A DNA stretch of 64,000 nt from Schistocephalus solidus (lineage: Eukaryota > Platyhelminthes > Cestoda > Diphyllobothriidea > Diphyllobothriidae). The DNA lies in contig WEDG01000352.1 in assembly GCA_017591395.1 (NCBI GenBank), positions 248,001-312,000 on the forward strand. The letters are read 5' to 3'. Position 1 is the first letter of the stretch. Each line of letters begins with the position of its first letter. Both the position numbers and the translations under genes were made by a program. The notes below the pieces were generated by a model. It did not search any database. It was given only the letters and a program-made list of their open reading frames with translations, and was not told where the DNA came from. Of the stretch, positions 38,401 to 51,671 are shown piece after piece.

Positions 38401-41400
38401 CAAAAAGGAGGCGGAAATACAAAATATTCAGGAGATTGTCAGTGATTTAAAGCAGGTAAGCTTAATTTTGTATTTCCTAACACGAGCTTTGTATGCATAA
38501 TTGAAATAGCATGTTGATCACAATAGAGATGGAAGTAATTTTCCAGATGAAGTTAAGAGGCCGAGCGTGGTACTAATTTAAATAAAGGAGAAAAACTCTG
38601 TTCTTAAACTTGTTTTTATTTTTACCGGTGGAAATAGCCTCTATCTATGCAATTATGAATGTTTCACGCAATTGTCTTATTATATTACTTAAAAATAGGC
38701 ATACATTTGATTCAGAAAAATATATCATTATGCGTTTGGCCGAAAAAACGGACGCTAATAAGGAGAAATGAGAGCCAATTAGACTTTATTCACTAATACT
38801 TGCAGGTATTAAGCTCGCGTTGACTGCAAAGATTCCAGTTATTTTTGACAGGTTACTTCGTTTTCTCCATCATGAATTCAACCATCGCGAGTTTATGCCG
38901 AGGTGTTCTGTCTCAGATGGCAGCAGTGCAATAATTCTAACTTTTCTAAAACAAAATAATATTTCTATGAATACTCCCATGTTAAATTCGGAAAATCAGA
39001 TTAGCACACACATGTTTTCAGAAATTAATAATCAAACCAATAAAATTATATGGAGAAAGAGAATGAGTTGTGTACAGCTTATCGATCCTGTTCATGACTT
39101 ATCTTTTCATTCTCTATGCAATTCTATTTTCTTTGTGATGAAAGACTGAAAACCAGTGTTTGCCAATGAGCCTTGCAAAAATTTAAATTATTATTCAGTA
39201 TGAAAAATAGCATGCTTGACTACTCAATAATAAATTTCAAATAATCATTAAAATTTTGCAACATAAAATCATAACTTCAAGACATTACAGATAATTTATA
39301 AAGCAAGACATTTAAAAATGTATAAAAAACCTATGGGTGTTTCGTCTGTTAGTCATGCGGAAATTCCTTTGAATAAACAACGGAAATAAGGTAGAATTGG
39401 AAGGCTTGCAAGGTACACTAGGCATGTTTCGTCAACTTAGTGCAACCTAAGTAGCTTTTTTAATAGTTGAAACTTTTATTAGTAACGGACAACTTGTTTT
39501 TATAGGAGAGAGCATTAGCTTCTAGCTTAGACAGTAAAAGGGACTAAGGGAAAACTAATGCTACCAGTCGTTCATTGGAACGGTCTTCAGAAAGGGTCTA
39601 ACTTTTTTTTGTACGTATTTTGTGTTTCAGAAACTCAAGGAAAATGACAAAAAGAGGTCAGCATCTGTTGCTCATCATCACAAACTCCCCCAAAGTCCCC
39701 TAACTACGGATAATGCAGTCTTCAGTGCGGCATCTTCAGACACGCTCGCCCGGGAGGAGATAGACCTGCGTAAAGCTCTCAGAGAAGCACAGATTAGACT
39801 GAAGGCTAGCGAAACTGAGCTGTCACAGTTACAAACCAAAGTTGAGACACAGTCGTCCGAGTTGGTCATGTGAGTTTGACTTAAAAATGTATGGCGTTTC
39901 AGCACTAAAATCCTTCCATGGTCCCTGTTATGACCTTTTCCTAAAAAAGGTTTACAGACGGCTGACTTTACTCTGGCTTAAACAATTGGTTTTATTATCA
40001 ATTCAAGGTCTTTTTAACGCTTGCTCGTTGTGAACTCCTAGAACAGAGATTTAAGAGTAGCTGAGGACCAATGGCTTTGCGAAGTTAAAAGTACTGAGCG
40101 CTTATGAGTAAAGCACACCAATATGCATGAAGATATGTGAATTCGATAAAGTCTGTGGATTTCAATTTTATGAGACGGGTGTTTATCAACGTACAAATAC
40201 CTTAAATTTCAAATTAAGCCTTTACCTACCATTTCAACTTAGATTCATGGTAATAAATAAGACATAAGGTCCGACCCTAATATATCTACCTCTATATAAC
40301 TAGGTTTCCTGCTCCTTAGTCCTTCGTGTGTGTTTAGTTTAACAGGAGAATTCTTCAACTGCAAGAGAAGTTTCCTATGCAACTGCCTTAAATATGACGC
40401 TAATTCAAGTGAAGCGTAGATAGGATGCCGAAGCAGTCAATTTGACAAAGAGTAGGAATGGTCGACACAGGGGCCGCCACCACTAATACAAATAACCATA
40501 CAGTGAGTGTGACTGTCCGTCAAGCATTTGGGAGATAAGACCTCGGATAGTTGCAGGAATGAAAAATAAAGTTAGCATCAGTGTGTTCAAAAATTTCACT
40601 CACCTTGTAAGGTAACGTTATTGCGTAAGATCAAATTGGTAGTTTCAGAACAAAGAGAGCCTAAGGAAATCCGGAAACTGTGACGGTATTTGGCAACAAA
40701 GCTAATGCTGCGCTTGATTGATTATAGCTGCGCATCAAAAATATCGGCACAAAGCTCTTCGCTTTATAGTGGTAAAAAAATGATGTCATCAGCAGCATAA
40801 ACTAGCTACTATTCTGAGGACCTGACAACAGACTTACTAAGAGACCAGTATTCTGTCTACAAGACTCTTGATTACATGCACATAGTTTCTTGCATATGTG
40901 TACTTAACCAGTTTTTTGCTCTGATTCAGGGAGCGCATGCGATCTTCCAACTATGCAGAGGAAAAGGATTTACTCTACGACCAAGTCAATAAAATGAAGT
41001 ACGCTGGCACGTTACTGAGTGGTGATTGAAAATTTTCCTTCGATTTAAAAAGATGTTAAAGAACCCTAAGTGCTTGCGAGGCAAGGGCACCAGAATCTTA
41101 CTGGCATAGTTAATTTCAACCTTTGTAGATCTCTTTTGCTTGACGCATATGGATCGTCTGACCCGTTACTGCGACAAAGAGGCTCTAATCTGGGCCGACA
41201 ACATTCTGTAAGCAGGAATATACATTATTATGTTCAAACCCTTTCGCATAATTTATGTTCATACTTTTAAATAGATAGAGAAGACTGAGTTGAAAAAGTT
41301 CTTCGGTTATGCAATGTTCCAAGAGAATAAACAGGTCAAAATCAATGTTGCAATAATTATTGTAAAAAAACAGGAAACTCGTAAATGCAATTCATTTTGG

Positions 41401-44400
41401 CATGCTGACCACTTTACCGACCCACCTATCACCATTCACATCGGAGCCAGCAGGGGTGACATAACGTGTACGCTGACCGCTTCTTTGTCTGTGCGTCAGA
41501 GCTTAAAGATTAATCAGTTACCTCATTAATTGAGAGTCGAAAATAGGTTCCTTACCCAAATTCGAGTATTAATCCTAATTTCGCTATTTAAATTCTTAGC
41601 TACGGGGTCTGACATTTCCAAGGCCAAACATTTTTGCGTACTCAGGCCTAAGGCTTTTGTTCAAGCTCAGATACCAGATAACCCTGCCTTAAGCATAACC
41701 AAGACCATAAAACTCAATCCCTGAAAATTAGCGCAAGGCCTTCAGACTAAGGGGAATCTCTACTCCATGTCCCACTGTAGGCCATTTCTATTTGATAATT
41801 TACTCATCGGAATCGAACTTAATGGTGACTTGCGTGTTAACTGCCTTGTAGCAAAGGATACGTGCGTGCAATCTGCCTTACTTCCACTGCACCCTTCTAC
41901 TTCGTTTCGAGAAAAAGGCATAGTAGAAACGGTAAGGATGACACAGATGGTCACCTAAACAGGACATGGGAATAGAAAACGCCATAATCCTGGTGTCCTT
42001 GTGCTAAAGTCCAGGGAAAACGGGGTTTGGCTTAAGTTTACGATTAAGGTTATCGTTAAGGTAAGCTAGGTTTAATAGGGTTAGGGGTTACGATTAGGGC
42101 TACGGTTAAGATGGATCACAGGGTGTCTCATAAGGTTAGGAGGCGGCAATATCCCACATTCCATGGCGCAATGACTTAATTCATGTCTAATTGCACCATA
42201 CGCTTAGTCGTCCTTGCACATTCACAAACCAAATTTCGGTGAAAATGATATTTTCTCACGTGAACGGCATTTTCTATGAAAACAGCAGTAAGAAGGAAAC
42301 ATTGTAGCCTAAATCTTGTTTTTGAGGAGAATGAAGGGAAAGGCACGGGAACATGAACTTTCGCCTATTCTGGGGTTTTGCACTCATTTCCAGTGAGAAT
42401 AGAATTCGTGTCATAGTTAAGACTAGGGGTTAAACTCAGGGTTAGGATGAAGGTTTGGTTGAGGTTGAATGCCGGGTTTTGTGTTCAGATACGGAAATAT
42501 TTACGCTTTCTGAGCTTTTCGCAAGGTCCCATCATGATGATTTAAAAGCGTTTCGGATTTCTTAAAATGAAGAAAATGTGCACCGAGTTCGTTCCAGAAA
42601 GGTTTCCGTCTTCCCTCAAACATCGTTTACCGCTTACAGGACTGCCTCAAACCACTGGAAAACGAAGTTACCTGCTGTATTTGATGCGGAATAAAAGTCA
42701 AACTGATGAGCTCCAAACGCATATGCGGGTTAAACATTGGTTTAATTGAATGCTGCAGTTGGTTGAGTTTTGAAGTGTAGTAAAAACACACCTGGAACTC
42801 CTTTGATGCAGCGACAGTTATCGACTTCTGGCACTACATAACCAGGTTACCATATTTTCGTTGATTGTGCAAACCGACAGAGTCGTCAGGGTGCATGCTT
42901 ATTCCTGAAGATCGTGGTTGCGCATTCGTTGTATATTGCGTTACATTTGTTGCACATCCTGATTTAGTCGACTGACACCATTTCATCTATGAGCAGGAGG
43001 AAGCAGATTTGGAAAAAATGACTTTCAACCACTTGTTTATAGCTTCCTTGAACGCAATATTTTGCGCCTACATAGTTGCTCATGGAATATACAGTGTATT
43101 TGATTTCACCCTGGTCGTCAATATAGCTTGAATCTGACTGTTGGTAACAAAAATATGCTCGGAATTGTTGGGACGATAAAGCCTTCATGCTCTGAAAAAT
43201 CTGTTGGCGAGATTAACTTAGAGATAGTAAATAAACCCTCTTGAGATGGGATCTTCAGCCCGTCTGATAGTGCAACTTTATAACTTGTTTGCTTTTACTG
43301 CACAGGTACGTCGGCTCGTGGATATTGGAAGAGAAATCAAAATTTTGACGAAAAGATTGACCTTCAAAGGTTTTGCGCACTGTTCCTCGTTTCTGTCATT
43401 CTGTGATGTGGAATGGTGATAATATTGGGTTACGCCGAAAGACATGATATGTTCACGAAGGTTAATTGATTATATTGTGTTAGGCTCAGATGGGCTCTTT
43501 TAAAAAGTTATAGTCACCGACGCAAACCCACACAAAGGAAAGATCAAGTCTGGTAGGTTATGAACCTTCGTGGCTTCAAACCACACGGTTGTGTGCAGTA
43601 GAACACTCACCTGGCACAGTTATATCAGACATTAGAAATATTATAGCGGAAGGCCTAAAGAAGGCACTAATCGTTTAACGTTGTTCTGCTGAGGTTTAGG
43701 TTGAATTGAGAGATCAGAGTCTTGGCCCTTTTGCATACAGTGACAGTGCAGGCCTATGAGATTAATACTAACTCATTCCTTTTCGATTTTTAGCCGGACT
43801 CCGTGTCAGAAAACTGGACAGGCGGTAAGAATTGAATTTATTACTTGTTACGTAACCCGTCGCTAACAAAACCAAAGCGTTTTTCTCGACGTTGATCTGT
43901 ATTTCAGCATAGGAAAACGGAGATAAGGAAGCCGCAGGGGTAGTGTAACCCTTAAGGGACCCAGCAAATTTTACCATAAACTCTCATCCCTTCAGTGTAT
44001 AAACCGATGTGACCAATGCGTCCCATCAGTTTATCAATAAAAGTAAGCAAAAATAGAGGCCCCTTACCAATCCGTATAGCACATCTAAGTTTAATGAATG
44101 AGCGGACTCCTAGATGAGGATTGGTGGGTTATACATGTGGGTTCCCTTCGACGGGATTTCCCTCCTTTCATAGTCAAACACATTAAAGTTATTCCAGATT
44201 CCAATCAGTTTCCTGAAGCTGAATTTTCTTGACTCAGTCCTGGAGAATTTTTTGACACCTGGGTTGGTCTCAGCCATCCATCCTAAATAAAGGAAGTCAA
44301 ATGTTTTTAAGAGCTCAGCCAACTGTTGCAAGAAAACATGTAACATAAACTGTATAACCTAAAACTGAATTTATATCTCACTTTCATTCGGTTTTTATAC

Positions 44401-47400
44401 AAGTCACATATAACTGACAAACACTTAATATAACAACGCACTTCGAACGCAGAGTATAAAAGTAAGCTCTCTGCACCTTTCACGTATAGCAGATTCAAAA
44501 TACAAAGCAATATCGAATGGCTATAGACAAACGAGTAGATTAGATTACGACTCTGACAAATGCTTTTCTTCTGCATGCCGTCTTTTATATGAGCTTCAAG
44601 CGTTTTAAAAGCTATTGGAATGATCTGATTCTCCACCTTCGTCTTATCGGATTGAAAAGAAATTTGTGACCATCTCTAACGCCTTTCATCGCAGACAGTG
44701 GTCAGTGGTCGGGTATGAACGACGTACCATTTCTTGATGCTCGGGACTTAATGGCCGTAAGTGAAAGTTAAAATTTCGAACACCCGGTATTTAATCAAAG
44801 ACAAATAGCCAACAATTTTGCATACAAAAGAGAAAACTCAGAAAAATGATTAGATATGCTAGCTTATTACGCATATAGTTTATGTTTCGTTGTAAACACT
44901 TCAAGGGCCCCTACTTTTGCTTTGTTCAGATTACGTAGTACAAAATGTAAAAAGTTAAGTGATTTGCAGCATCTTTTGCCAGCATTTTGGGTTATCATCA
45001 ACGCCAACCTACTTATATAAATGAAGCTGTTCTTTTAACAATAACAACTGTTTAACCATTATTAATTTCTTACAAAAACACGTTATAGCCCATCATACTG
45101 CTTTCGTAATACACCAGACGAAAAACTAGAAAGTTAAATTACCCGGACACCAATAGAAACATAATTGGCAGTTCGATAAACCCACAAGGGCCGGTTTTTG
45201 TTTGCTCCAGCTGAGTAACCAAGTTAATTTTTCCTTTCCCTTGTTAAAGAAGAACAGTCGGGGCGCCAAACAGGAATCCCTAATCTCAGGTTGGTCGAAC
45301 GTGGATGCATCCCAGACACCGGAGAGAATTTTCAGAATCATTCTTGTTGGTGACTCCGCCGTCGGGAAGACAAGCTTTATGCATCGCTTCTGCACTGGTG
45401 ATTTCTACCAAAACACGCGTTCCACCATCGGTAATTCGGGACACACTTTTCCAAGCAAATTGACTCGCAAAAAGAGAGGATTAAAGTTCTGTCTATGTAC
45501 TTAAATTTCCGAGTGTACTGTGCGTCATAGTACACAAAAGCAATAATCTACGAAGTTAAATATTGAGACCTTAGAATATGTCTCTCTCACTTTTCGGCGC
45601 AGTTTCAAGAGAATAACACAGCACTCACAATTATTAGCTGCTAGTGAAGACGTTTGCTAATGAAGTGAAATTGAATAGAACAAGAACAAACGCAAAATTG
45701 ATAAGGATTTACAAAAGGGTGAGAACTCCAATCTCTGAAGATGCGAATTTAGGTCAGATTCGGAGATGCCAACAAAACTTCCAAAGGAAGTTAAATTTCG
45801 TGTTATATAGTTTACTTCCTCGATGAACCTTTGATTGGGTTAAGGATATTCAGTTTTTCTGAGCTGATCGTTGAACGAATCAAGAAACATAAGGAGAAGG
45901 CTTTCCATGGCAAAACTCGAGCTGTTAACCATCACTGATTAGCAGTCAAGTGCGTTGAATCTGAACAATCGTGCGATCGTGGAGGAGCAAAATATCAGAG
46001 CACCAGACTGAAAACCAAGCAAAGTTACGCTTAGATTCCATTTATGAGTCATCATTGTTTTACTGCGTGTTTCGAGGTTCCATCTTCTGTCAATATTTAC
46101 TAGTAACTGACTTCAAAGATACTCACGGATTTCAGAAGGAAGATATATTCCAAGGAAGCTTCAATCCCGAGAAATTACCAGGCGCACACTGACTAGAACT
46201 TATTTGAACCAAACATGTTCATGCTATCTGAACGGAACTAGAGGTGGCCGTGAATCTTGTTAAGATGTGCTCAGAGGTTAAAAAGACTGACAATTTCAGA
46301 GGTTTCGTTCCTTTATAAGATCAAAATATCAGCCATCCAATGCCCATATAGGTGAGATTCTTAGGTAGTCCTTCTCGGAAGATTTCTGCAAGCATATTAT
46401 TGAAGAGAGAGAGATTTAAAGGCAGATGGTTAAGATCAGAACTGGAAACAAGTGCATACAGAGTCTGATAGCGCAAAATTACTTCAACATAAATAAAGTT
46501 TTGAAATGGTTGGAGGACATAGCAGAAATGATTAAACCTCATATTTTATGTTTGCTTGCTTGGGATATTGAGGACAGGGCCAGGAAAGGAAGGTAGCTAA
46601 TAGTTGGCCCACGTGCACGTATGTATTTGAGGGCTACAGACGGAACTCTTACTGGTTCCATGCAGCCCCTGTGAAGATTAATTTATTTGATGTCGATGGG
46701 AATCATGGACTGATCATCCAGTAGTTAATTGTTTTCTGCGTTCATTTAAAGATCGATTCAATTTCGCTCATAACAGAGTTGGTTCATGGTTTGGCTTGCC
46801 TAATGGGAACCGAAATCACACTCTTTCTGGCATTTAAAGTAACTTGCCTATTGTATCCCTTTTCTCAAAACATTCATCCTCCGTCTAAGCAGATTTGTGG
46901 TAAACCGGTCACTAAATTATCCTTTCTTCTCATTTTATACATTTAGGCGTGGATTTTAAAGCGCGAAATATATTCATCGACGGCATATTATGCACAATTG
47001 AACTGTGGGACACAGCTGGGCAGGAAAGGCAAGTTATTTTTCATGCTGAGCTTGTGAAATTTGGAAATTAATTGGAAGTAACTTTTGGCATTGAAAATGA
47101 GGACATATATGTATTATGCAAAAGCTGTCAAAAGTGGTAAGTGTATTATAAACTAGCAGAGCTTCAAGCTTATGTTATATAGTTTACACAACATATACTG
47201 ATTGAGATAAGTATATTTCAGCATAAACTAGGTTTTTAATTACCTAGCTCGTGTCCACTCCCTCCAAGCTCTCATTAGCCTTCTGGCTAAATTTTTTAAT
47301 TTTCAAGGTCTTTGCTGACATAAAATCATGATGCGCATACTAACTATGACTAACGCTCATCATTACGGTGATTTCAGGTTTCACAGCTTAGTTTCCCAAT

Positions 47401-50400
47401 ACTTCAGAAAGTGCGATGGTGCCATTTTAATGTACGACGTCAGCAATCGAAACTCTTTCCTCGGTGTTCGTGACTGGGTCTCACTTTTAGAGGTATGTTT
47501 TATCAAGAAAGGGACTTAGCAGTAAAATGCTGTTCAGTTGTTCGAAAACAAATGAATGTTACATACGCTCACATTCCAGATAACTTTCCAAACTGAAGTT
47601 ATTGATGTATTTTTATACTTGCATCCATTTATATTTTCTGCCCTCTATCTTCCATAGTTTCTTTTCAACTCTATACATAACTTCTTGTTTACTGAAACAT
47701 ATCTTTCTTGAAAATGGACTCCAGGGAGTGATTATCTAAAAGTACCAGATCTATAATTAATGAAAGGGTAAATTCTTGTAAAACTTAAACGGTCGGCATT
47801 CGTAGATACTAGCAAGGGAAGAGAAAGTCATCTGGAACGTCTTAAGGAATTTTAGGCGGGTTGTTAAGGGGCTAAAAATGAAGATTACAGTGCTTACGAT
47901 TGAGTGTCGGGTCAGGAGTCACCAATCTATGGCTGTGGCTTGCCAAAGCAACAGCCTAAGATCCTAACCAGAGTGGGTTGAGTAACTAACCTTTAAATTT
48001 GGACAGTCACAAAATAACAACCAAAGAAAAACCCACTTAACGCGCTCTGATCTCTTAAACCTTGCCATTAGCACTTAACTTTCGGTACACTTTATGACGA
48101 GCTACTTACGATCCACCATACCCCTCTCAGTTGTTCCACGTTAGGACATTTCCTCCTCCTCCCTAACCGAAAAGTTCTCCACACATGCACCTCCTGGCTT
48201 ATGTCTACCACAAGCAGCCCCTCTCCTGCATTAGTCTTGCACCATGGAAACGCCACTTGCAGGCTGTCACTGTCAGCGTTCATACCCACTCTATGTATAT
48301 CCTCAAGTGCAAGAACCGAGTACTTTTTTTCTACCAGTGATCTATTTTAAACAATTTGAAAATTCATCGACCAATTTGTGATTTTCGGAAGATTTTATTT
48401 TATTCTAACATAAGTACTGTCAAGCGAAACGTTTATGTCAGCTTGATGTACACAATTTTCGTATTTGCTCGTTTGGTTAATGTTTATTCCACTAAAATTT
48501 TAAGCAAACGCTGCCAAAGTCCGCCACGGATTTCGATGGGAAGTCTTAGTATTTATTTTTTCTTTTCTAGTGAGTACAGTTCGGCACCGTTAGTTAGGCC
48601 TCCCTCTTGGCATTTGTAAAAATATCTTCCCTCTTTCCTTCAAAATTACTTCAAAAATTTGCGCATCCCCATACCGCAGAATTTTATTTCACCTTTCTCC
48701 AGATGCAGTCATACCGGCCAAATGATACTTCGTTCCCCCATACAGACTAGCATAATTATAGAGATATCAAAGTGGCACTATTTGAAAGCCCGCGTTTAGG
48801 TCATTATGCATTCAGCGATATGTTTGCCAATAATTTTTTGAATTTTTACCCGTCGTGAATGTGGAATTTTCTTAGGAACATTCCGGTGATGAGATGATCC
48901 CGCGAGTAATCGTAGGCAACAAGTCAGACTTGCGAGACAAAACAGAGGAAGCGATGACTTCGATGGCCGAGTATGTCACAACAGAAATGGGCCAAAACTT
49001 GGCAAAGGTAACTTTAAATGGAACTCACATCTAGGCTTATTTGGCTTCATACAGTTGATATGGTCAATGGTAATACTTGAGTGCCTACAAAAGAGTACAA
49101 TTCAATCTTATAAACGTTTCCATGGTATAATGTTCTCACAGGCATTTTATCTGCTGGTTTATACCTCTGTCGCCTTAGCTCGTTATAGAACCGGTAGCCG
49201 CTCTGTGGCCTACAGGCGAAAATTTACGAACCACAGGAGTATCCTGGAAGTGTATTACTGCTCCTAAGAACAAAATTTGAAACTATGCAACTGGGCCAGA
49301 GGAAGGTGGAAATTCACACACGCTTCACGTCTCCATCCCCATTGAAATATTTCCATACTAAAATACTGCCAATGCCTAAGGAAGTATTCATCGAACTATC
49401 CCGGAAAAATCAGCGGTAAAAGAGTCAAAGGGTGAGCCGTTGACGCACGCAACTACCACGAGTAGGTCAACATGTAGAGAGAAGGCGAGGAAGTTTGTAT
49501 CGGCAGTTAATTTGCGGTAGCTTATCTGGCACTCACAAATTTTGGTCTGGAATCGTAATTGGGCACTTTTCTGGCTGCCTTCTTTCAGGCTCTACTTAGA
49601 TTATTGGCTGACGATCTGTCAAGGCTAGTATTAAGATTGTGCTTGTGGAAGTATCATACTACTTCTGAGTGACCACTGAGTTCCACTTCACTGCCACCAT
49701 GTAACATGGCAGAGAAAAGACTGATACCTAGTTCGAGTCTGTAGGCAAATATGACGCCCAGGCAGCAAATAGACTTGAAGCTTATACTACAAGACTAGGA
49801 AGGAATGCACGGAAGGCAGAAGGATTTCATTTATTATATAGCGGTCCGTGAGAACTGGCCTATGAAGAACACTTATTAAAATCTAACAAAGTTGCCTAGG
49901 ACTCTAGCTTTAAAAGCAGGCTGTAAAAAGGATGAAGAATCAAACTAAAAGACAAACCAGAAAGGCTTACAACTTTTACTACCATTGATGTCTCTGTTCA
50001 AATGTTACTTCTAAGGGGCTGAGGAGCTTGGATCATGCCTCCTGATTCCATACTTTCTTTTTAAATCTTTTGGCTGAATTAAAGAGCTATGGCGTGCCAT
50101 CGACGCCATTAAGAGATGTGGAAAATTTTGACAGCCGGTTATATTAAGATGCGCGATATTCACTCCTACACTAGCGATACTTGGAGCAGGTCCCAGACTT
50201 GTAACATCATTTACTGCAAAGTTTTGCTGACAAGTCAACATTCACACAACCACTTATTTCCTTACAGTTCATTAAATTGCGTTCTATTCTCTGTTAAACT
50301 GCCTAGTAACTATATAATTTCCACATCACAGTAAATTAATTTTCAGTAACAAATGTTTTAAAGCATGATCTTCCTATTTTAAACTGCTCCCTCCTTTTCT

Positions 50401-51494
50401 TAATACTGTTTGATCAAATGCAGTGGTGTATGACTTTGAAATTATTTTCAGCTTTATCACGCGGAGTTTGTGGAGACCAGCGTCCTTAAGAACACACACA
50501 TCGAGGATGCTGTTGTCAACCTTTCCAGGTGAGCCCTCAGCTAGGTCCGTCTCTCCAAATTCAGAAAAAGTAATCACTCATAAACAATGAGGGCGGTCAA
50601 GTTTAACGTGAACTTGGGTTAACCGTAAGTGCTCAAAACGAATGAGACGCGATTGCCGGAACAAGAATTTTATCGATTCGACGTTTCAGATTCCCACTTG
50701 AAGTCATCATCAGAGATAATAGCAGATAAGGCAGTCGGACACATAACGATGACAGAATTCATAGGATACACTTGCTATGCAAGCGTATAGCTGTCAAAAT
50801 TAGCGCATTCCACATTAATCGCTGATGATCCTGTTTGATGCGATGATAGCTTGGTAAATCGTACACGGGTAATTACTCGTCACAATTTAATCGACATTAA
50901 TAGCTCTTGGCATGATAATTATTCGGTCATTTTATGTACCAGAACTGTCAATGGGAGGAGTGTTTACCTGCGTAATGTATGCATGGTCAGTTTATTTGCG
51001 CAGAAAAGTCCCAGCAGTTAATATCAAGAGGTAAGGTCAATGCGCTTTTCGATGTCTTCGGAACCGGCAAAAGCGTTATTTAAGCAGCTCACTGCTCACG
51101 CATTGCGAACGCTAGATAACATTTAAGCCACGTCAAACCTAAATTTAGGATCAGGTCCCATCAAATAAGCAACAATTGGAAAGCTGGTGTCCTTCCTTCC
51201 CACTTCGGAATAAGCTGCCAGATACCCAAACGCAGTTGGTTTTCTCGCAAATCCACCATTTCCGGTTCCACTAGAAAGTACAAACATCCGGCGAGTAAAA
51301 CTATTCATTCCCGAGATCGTGTGTCCTTCTCTTCAACTGTTCCTGGAACTCACATGTTTTCTTGCAGCAACAATAATGACTTGGTTCTTTGTTTAATTTC
51401 CACCTCCAGATTGATGAAAATTCGCGAGGACTACACTCAAAATGCCATCAAACTTTCGAAGAGCAAGAAAAAATTCCAAGAATGTTGTCATTAA
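32488..51494 (+). CDS. RASEF: Ras and EF-hand domain-containing protein (Rab45-like): EF-hands, coiled coil, Rab GTPase
   Basis: Thirteen exons: 32488-32924, 34846-34992, 35980-36070, 38359-38455, 39631-39869, 40930-40998, 41129-41207, 45211-45430, 46947-47028, 47378-47492, 48876-49007, 50452-50528 and 51410-51494; about 622 aa. EF-hand 1 (loop 17-28, DSDGSGTF) lacks the acidic residue at loop position 12. EF-hand 2 (53-64, DTDHNGIVTINE) is canonical. Residues 150-370 are a Glu/Lys/Leu-rich coiled coil. The C-terminal Rab domain is complete: P-loop GDSAVGKTS (433-441), STIGVDF, WDTAGQER with the catalytic Gln (480-487), NKSD (540-543) and ETS (577-579). It ends ECCH, so two cysteines near the end could be prenylated. 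Such atypical large Rabs couple calcium binding and self-association to membrane traffic. Exon 4 needs one A removed. Intron 9 is GC-AG. RAB44 or CRACR2A-like naming is the alternative. Confidence 0.93.
32925..34845 (+). other. RASEF intron 1
   Basis: Starts GTAGGT and ends TTTCCAG. It is AT-rich, with no repeat or embedded gene recognised. Open frames on either strand are short and lack domains. Confidence 0.6.
36071..38358 (+). other. RASEF intron 3
   Basis: Starts GTAAGG after the codons for RLRTD and ends TCTTTCAG. GC-richer patches at 36420-36600 and 37180-37420 look like old insertions, but I could not assign them to a family. A tRNA-like segment at 36757-36828 is listed separately. 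Confidence 0.55.
36757..36828 (+). repeat. tRNA-like segment, possible SINE head
   Basis: CTCAATGGTTGAG forms a good D-arm (CTCA/TGAG) and resembles a pol III A box. AAGTTAGAATCCC at about 36812 resembles a B box, at tRNA-like spacing. No acceptor stem closes perfectly and the anticodon arm is poor, so it is not a working tRNA. A SINE head or tRNA pseudogene is the likeliest reading. Confidence 0.3.
38425..38429 (+). other. Probable homopolymer frameshift inside RASEF exon 4
   Basis: Phase 0 from exon 3 reads SRQLEAEYQEKN and then, in that frame, ends at a TGA. The coiled coil continues in the next frame as KKEAEIQNIQEIVSDLKQ up to the donor. One fewer A in the run GAGAAAAATTT (about 38390-38400) restores the frame and the phase expected by exon 5. 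The exact base cannot be fixed from one sequence, so the coordinates mark the affected exon region only loosely. Confidence 0.6.
41208..45210 (+). other. RASEF intron 7 (4.0 kb)
   Basis: Starts GTAAGC and ends GCTCCAG. It holds the telomere-like repeat element at about 41936-42540. A splice-compatible short frame near 43306-43370 was considered as an exon. It is not needed, because exons 7 and 8 already join in phase 0. Confidence 0.6.
41936..42540 (+). mobile_element. Repeat element with telomere-like hexamer core, copy 1
   Basis: The left edge (GGATGACACAGATGGTCACC, then TAAACAGGACATGGGAATAG) matches the inverted-repeat end of the element at 61552-61953. The core has degenerate GTTAGG/GGTTAR hexamers at 42040-42110 and 42415-42470. 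Near 42488 the sequence AGATACGGAAATATTTACGC matches the right part of the other element (GACACGGACATATTTACCC). The right inverted repeat is not recognisable, so the end is approximate. Confidence 0.55.
47029..47377 (+). other. RASEF intron 9, GC-AG type
   Basis: The donor is AAAG/GCAAGT: it has GC in place of GT but otherwise matches the consensus well, as is usual for GC-AG introns. The acceptor is GATTTCAG. Splicing joins WDTAGQE-R to FHSLV, which is exactly the G3 region of a Rab, so this boundary is firm. Confidence 0.85.
50680..50713 (-). ncRNA. Hammerhead-ribozyme-like core motif
   Basis: On the minus strand CTGATGA is followed by a possible stem II (GACTTC / GGAATC around the loop AAGTG, with one mismatch) and then GAAACGTC. 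These are the catalytic-core strings of hammerhead ribozymes found in Penelope-like elements and related repeats. The flanks do not form a convincing stem I, and stem III would be minimal. I treat it as a decayed or look-alike motif in RASEF intron 12. Confidence 0.3.
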
Positions 51495-51671
51495 AACCGG
51501 AAACCTCCATGTGAACGACGTTCACCAACTGTCAGAACATCGGCTCGTCCTATAATGTGGCAAAACACTATAATGCAGAGGAAAATACTATATATTTCTG
51601 GTATTAAACCTTTTATATCATCCGTTGTATATATCCGACCTTAGCTGTCTGGAAAGTTCCTGCTCAGATTT

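Noticed and set aside
43306..43370. Extra RASEF exon between exons 7 and 8
   Set aside because: It has an AG before and a GT after, but its phases do not fit, and exons 7 (ends 41207) and 8 (starts 45211) already join in phase 0.
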